Of a stretch of DNA of 34,711 nt, positions 31,716 to 34,711 are shown piece by piece. The position numbers and the translations under genes are program-made. Within the stretch, counting starts at the first letter, position 1. Each line of letters starts with the position of its first letter. Source of the DNA: Betaproteobacteria bacterium (lineage in GTDB: Bacteria; Pseudomonadota; Gammaproteobacteria; Burkholderiales; JACQAP01); assembly GCA_016194905.1 (NCBI GenBank), contig JACQAP010000024.1, positions 1-34,711 of the forward strand, read 5' to 3'. Below the pieces are notes generated by a model, which was not told the origin of the DNA, searched no databases, and saw nothing but the letters and a program-made list of their open reading frames with translations.

Positions 31716-34184
31716 ATGACCAATTCGGATCTACCCGCTACGGCGAAGCAGGCGATGCCGTTCGACAGCCTTCTGGCGCAAAGTCGTGACTTGGTTTGCG
31801 AGCGTCTGGCTCAGGCGTTGGCCGGCATGCTCGACAAACTGGACGACACGATTTCGGCTCTTATCAATGAAACCCAGGATGGTGACGAGCGAACGCTCTA
31901 TTTGGAGGCCAAGGACAGGGCGCTTGCCCAGCGCAAAACCATCGAGGAGCTGTTCCGGGCGCACTATCTGCGGGAGTTCCAGGCACGCAGCAACCGGATA
32001 AAAAAAATGGGCCAGAGTTTCTCCGAATTCGACTTGTCTTCACTCGAGCTCGATCTGGTGGGCGAAGATGATCTCAAGGAGACGCTCAAGCTCAACGACA
32101 TGGCAACCAAGTTGCGTCTGTACTGCGACGAGGAACTCGTCGCCCTCGATCAGCGAGTGGGTGTGCTGCTCGGCGACGCCAACCTGGAGGCGGAAGATAA
32201 CCCCTTTAGTCCGCAGGCGATCTGCGATGCATTCAAGCTTACGTGCCGCCACGTTGATTCGAACGTCAGGGTACGGATGGTCTTCCTCAAGCTGTTCGAC
32301 GACCATGTGCTCGACGATATCCGCTCCGTCTATAAGGCCGCGAATGCATTGTTGGTGCAAAACTCGATCCTCCCCAAAATCCGATACCGTGTCTCACGCG
32401 GCCAGGAGGGCAGCAAGGTGCCGTCCCCTGACGCGCGGGCGGGCGAGGAGTTGCCCGGAGCCGTCGCGCATGCTGCCGACAGAGTGCCGGGTGGCGAGCC
32501 GGACTTTTTCTCAGTCCTGCAAAACCTGCTCGCCAGTAACCTCAAGGCGATGACTCAACCGGGCGCCGTCGGCGGAACCGGCGCGCCCGCGCCAAGTGTA
32601 GCTGCACTATCCGGGTTTCCACCCACTCTGGGCATGCCCTCTTCTGGTGGTGCGGAAGTCGGGGCGGACGGGACCCCACTGGTGGTGCTCCAGGGCGCGG
32701 AATTGATGAATTTTCTCACGCGCATCCAACACGGCGACGTCAAGGCCGTGGCGGACGGTGGCGTCCCACTGGTGGCCTCTGTTGACGAACCGGGCACGGC
32801 GAATGTCCTTCACGAACTGAAGGCGACCAGTCTGGGCACCGGCATGAACCAGTTGGACGTCATGACGCTGGATATCGTCGCCATGTTGTTCGATCAATTG
32901 TTCGATGATCCCAAGATCCCCATTGCCGTGAAGGGGCTCATCGGCCGGATGCAGATCCCGATGCTCAAGGTCGCAATTGCGGACAAGGCGTTCTTCTCCC
33001 AGAAAAACCATCCCGCCCGGCGGTTGCTCGATACCCTGGGTGAAATTTCGATTCGCTTGCCTGCCGACTTCAACGCCTCCAACCCCTTGTTTGGGCGCCT
33101 GGAGGCAATCATCCAGGAACTGATAAGCGGCTTCCAGGACAGCATGGAGATTTTCGACGTCGTGCGCGAGCGGTTGCAGATTCTCACCGTCGAAGAGGAT
33201 CAGCGCGTCGAAGAGGAGACGCGGTCCGCCGCGAAGCAAATCGAACAAAAGGAAAACCTCGCCGTCTCCAAAACCATGGCCCAATTCGAGGTCAAGGCTC
33301 GCATCCAGGCTGGTGAGATGCCACGTCCGGTGATCGAGTTTCTCGTGCAACAATGGGTCAAGTTGCTGCTGGTGGTCCATGTCAAGCGCGGCCAACACAG
33401 CCATGCCTGGAAGAACTCGCTCGCTACCATGGATCTGCTTATCTGGAGCGTCCAGGCCAAGCATACGCCTGAGGAGCGCAGCAAGATGGCCACGGAAGTG
33501 CCGGGACTGCTCAAGCGTCTGGCTGCCGGCCTGAAGATAGCCGGCGTTGAAGATGCCGTTTGCGCGCGCTTTTTCTCCGATCTGAACAATCTCCATGCCG
33601 GAGCGATGAGCATGGGTGGAGAAGGCGAAGTCGCCGCGGCACAGGACGCCAGCGTTGAGAACATCCCGGCGAAACCCGATGCCGCGCCCGCCGGAAAACC
33701 CGTGCCGGTGCCCAAGAAAGCAGTTCAGCCGATCCCGGAAACGGCGGGTAAGCCGCGCGCCCCCGCCGCAGCCCCAGTGGCGGATTCGGATTCGTTGGAT
33801 TTCACCACGACCCTCACCATCAAGAACCCGTTTGGTCGCGGTGAGGTCCAGGTCAAAGAAATTGAACTTGGGGACGCGCGCGCGGCCGGCACTGCTCGCG
33901 CCAAAGGCGACGCGAAGGACGCCGAACTCGCTGACAACCTTAAGGAAGGAACCTGGGTGGAATTTCGCGAGAAAGGCGACGATGACACGCGTCGACCGGC
34001 CAGGCTGTCCTACATCAGTCCGCTCAAAAGCAGCTTCCTCTTCGTTGACCGCCTGGGTAAAACCGTCAAGGAGTGTTCGCGAGCTGAGCTTGCGCGTCTA
34101 TTCAGCTTTGGTGCGGTTGTTGTCATGGACGAAGTGCCGCTGTTCGATCGCATCATGAATGGCGTAGTCGGTAAGCTGCGCTGA
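31716..34184 (+). CDS. DUF1631 family protein, function unknown
   Basis: An 822-residue soluble protein of the DUF1631 family (sometimes mislabelled thymidine phosphorylase). No catalytic motif is evident. Residues 1-225 are largely helical (AFKLTCRHVDSNVRVRMVFL is a recognisable stretch), 225-320 are Gly/Pro/Ala-rich and probably flexible, and a central helical block (about 370-640) includes LDVMTLDIVAMLFDQLFDD and IPIAVKGLIGRMQIPMLK. A Pro/Ala/Lys linker (about 640-690) precedes a C-terminal beta-rich part (GTWVEFREKGDD, ARLSYISPLKSSFLFVDR) that resembles a PilZ-like fold. That resemblance would suggest c-di-GMP or partner binding, but it is an inference. AGAAGAG lies upstream of the ATG. 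It stands alone between the attC-like gap and tRNA-Asn. Confidence 0.88.
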   Translation: MTNSDLPATAKQAMPFDSLLAQSRDLVCERLAQALAGMLDKLDDTISALINETQDGDERTLYLEAKDRALAQRKTIEELFRAHYLREFQARSNRIKKMGQSFSEFDLSSLELDLVGEDDLKETLKLNDMATKLRLYCDEELVALDQRVGVLLGDANLEAEDNPFSPQAICDAFKLTCRHVDSNVRVRMVFLKLFDDHVLDDIRSVYKAANALLVQNSILPKIRYRVSRGQEGSKVPSPDARAGEELPGAVAHAADRVPGGEPDFFSVLQNLLASNLKAMTQPGAVGGTGAPAPSVAALSGFPPTLGMPSSGGAEVGADGTPLVVLQGAELMNFLTRIQHGDVKAVADGGVPLVASVDEPGTANVLHELKATSLGTGMNQLDVMTLDIVAMLFDQLFDDPKIPIAVKGLIGRMQIPMLKVAIADKAFFSQKNHPARRLLDTLGEISIRLPADFNASNPLFGRLEAIIQELISGFQDSMEIFDVVRERLQILTVEEDQRVEEETRSAAKQIEQKENLAVSKTMAQFEVKARIQAGEMPRPVIEFLVQQWVKLLLVVHVKRGQHSHAWKNSLATMDLLIWSVQAKHTPEERSKMATEVPGLLKRLAAGLKIAGVEDAVCARFFSDLNNLHAGAMSMGGEGEVAAAQDASVENIPAKPDAAPAGKPVPVPKKAVQPIPETAGKPRAPAAAPVADSDSLDFTTTLTIKNPFGRGEVQVKEIELGDARAAGTARAKGDAKDAELADNLKEGTWVEFREKGDDDTRRPARLSYISPLKSSFLFVDRLGKTVKECSRAELARLFSFGAVVVMDEVPLFDRIMNGVVGKLR

Positions 34185-34378
34185 ATCGCAGCACCGCATG
34201 TTGATTTTCACTGCCAGTTGACCCTGTTTTTCATTTCGGGCAGACCCGCTTATGCATTCATACTCCGCTGTGTAGCCAAGCGATTGGGGTCCTCCAATGT
34301 AGGGCACTTGCCGACAAAAATGCGGGTCAACTCGGCGTGGAAATCGACACTGAATCTCATGGGAGGCCTTGAGTAGGT

Positions 34379-34454
34379 TGGCTCCCCGACCTGGGCTCGA
34401 ACCAGGGACCTGCGGATTAACAGTCCGTCGCTCTACCAACTGAGCTATCAGGGA
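34379..34454 (-). tRNA. tRNA-Asn, anticodon GTT
   Basis: On the minus strand, acceptor TCCCTGA (from 34454) pairs with TCGGGGA (one G:T), followed by discriminator G and an encoded CCA (34379-34381). The D-arm is AGCTCAGTTGGTAGAGC, the anticodon loop CTGTTAA gives GTT, and the T-arm is CCTGGTTCGAGCCCAGG. Total 76 nt with CCA. The 194 bp between its 3' end and the convergent DUF1631 gene show no clear gene or terminator. Confidence 0.98.
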
Positions 34455-34576
34455 ACATTAGATACTTAGGTGACGCTTTTGTCGTCCGGATTATCGCTAG
34501 GTCGCACACTGGTTGCAACCAATCCGGGCGGCGCGAATAGTAGCGCATCCGGGGAAGCGCCGCAAACCCTAGCCTC

Positions 34577-34636
34577 TTCCAATGGCATAGGAGGCTGAAA
34601 CGGGGTCCGTATTTCCAACGGCATAGGAGGCTGAAA
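34577..34636. repeat. Two 24-nt direct repeats 12 nt apart
   Basis: Copies at 34577-34600 and 34613-34636 are identical except at one position (AATGG versus AACGG), with core GGCATAGGAGGCTGAAA and a 36-nt period. On the minus strand the unit reads FQPPMPLE twice, in a short frame running from 34657 to 34466 that I do not consider a supported gene. Confidence 0.8.
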
Positions 34637-34648
34637 TAAGGATTTTGG

Positions 34649-34675
34649 ATCGATCATCTACCGATGGTGATCGAT
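34649..34675. repeat. Small inverted repeat just before the edge gene
   Basis: ATCGATCA (34649-34656) and TGATCGAT (34668-34675) are perfect 8-bp inverted arms around an 11-nt centre, ending one base before the ATG at 34676. It could be an operator or the end of a mobile element. Function not determined. Confidence 0.5.
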
Positions 34676-34711
34676 ATGAACGAATCAAGGCTCGAGACGA
34701 TCGAGCAAATC
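34676..34711 (+). CDS. Possible 5' fragment of an unidentified gene cut by the window edge
   Basis: An ATG at 34676 opens a frame (MNESRLETIEQI) that runs to the window end without a stop, 12 codons only. A weak GGTGA lies about 6 bases upstream. Too short to identify. The neighbouring direct repeats and tRNA make a mobile-element gene conceivable, but nothing seen proves it. Confidence 0.35.
   Translation, partial: MNESRLETIEQI

Noticed and set aside
34577-34636. CRISPR array
   Set aside because: Only two repeats, with a 12-nt spacer far shorter than CRISPR spacers and no cas genes.
34466-34657. 63-codon minus-strand frame with a repeated FQPPMPLE
   Set aside because: Short, no recognisable start signal, and fully explained by the two DNA direct repeats.

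Overview
The window looks like a core-chromosome segment of a GC-rich betaproteobacterium. The indications are zipA directly after smc and before ligA, ffs-dnaX-ybaB-recR in that order, the succinylase lysine genes dapC-dapD-dapE clustered with pilU and prmB, a class I fumarase, and a DUF1631 protein. I cannot name the genus from sequence alone. Genes are dense, most intergenic gaps are short, and several starts are TTG or GTG (dnaX, the transporter remnant, smc, galU, mtnP).

Layout. (1) 1-3.9 kb: a 1001-residue response-regulator/PAS/GAF/GGDEF/EAL protein on the minus strand, an orphan HigA-type regulator, and tRNA-Ser(GGA) with an unusual 28-bp perfect palindrome at its 3' end. (2) 3.9-7.8 kb: divergent acs and class I fumarase, central carbon metabolism. 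(3) 7.8-11.6 kb: 4.5S SRP RNA, dnaX, ybaB, recR and rluB on the plus strand (protein targeting, replication, repair, ribosome modification). (4) 11.5-16.9 kb, minus strand: dapC, dapD, pilU, dapE, prmB, in transcription order. This is the succinylase branch of DAP/lysine synthesis plus a type IV pilus retraction ATPase and the L3 glutamine methyltransferase. (5) 16.9-18.3 kb: an EamA-type transporter split by a frameshift, then queF. (6) 18.3-25.1 kb: smc, zipA, ligA (chromosome organisation, division, ligation). (7) 25.1-27.8 kb: galU, hpt, mtnP, def, tightly packed or overlapping. (8) 27.8-31.2 kb, minus strand: map-glnD, directly abutting. (9) 31.2-34.7 kb: a 489-bp gap holding a single integron attC-like hairpin, a DUF1631 protein, tRNA-Asn(GTT), a pair of 24-nt direct repeats, and the first 12 codons of an unidentified gene cut by the window edge.

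Most genes are ordinary housekeeping genes. I do not see a clear undescribed multi-gene system. The observations most worth a second look are the lone attC-like site at 31437-31500, the perfect palindrome that copies the tRNA-Ser 3' end, the very AT-rich patch inside smc, the hpt-mtnP pairing that implies methylthioinosine salvage, and the uncharacterised DUF1631 protein.
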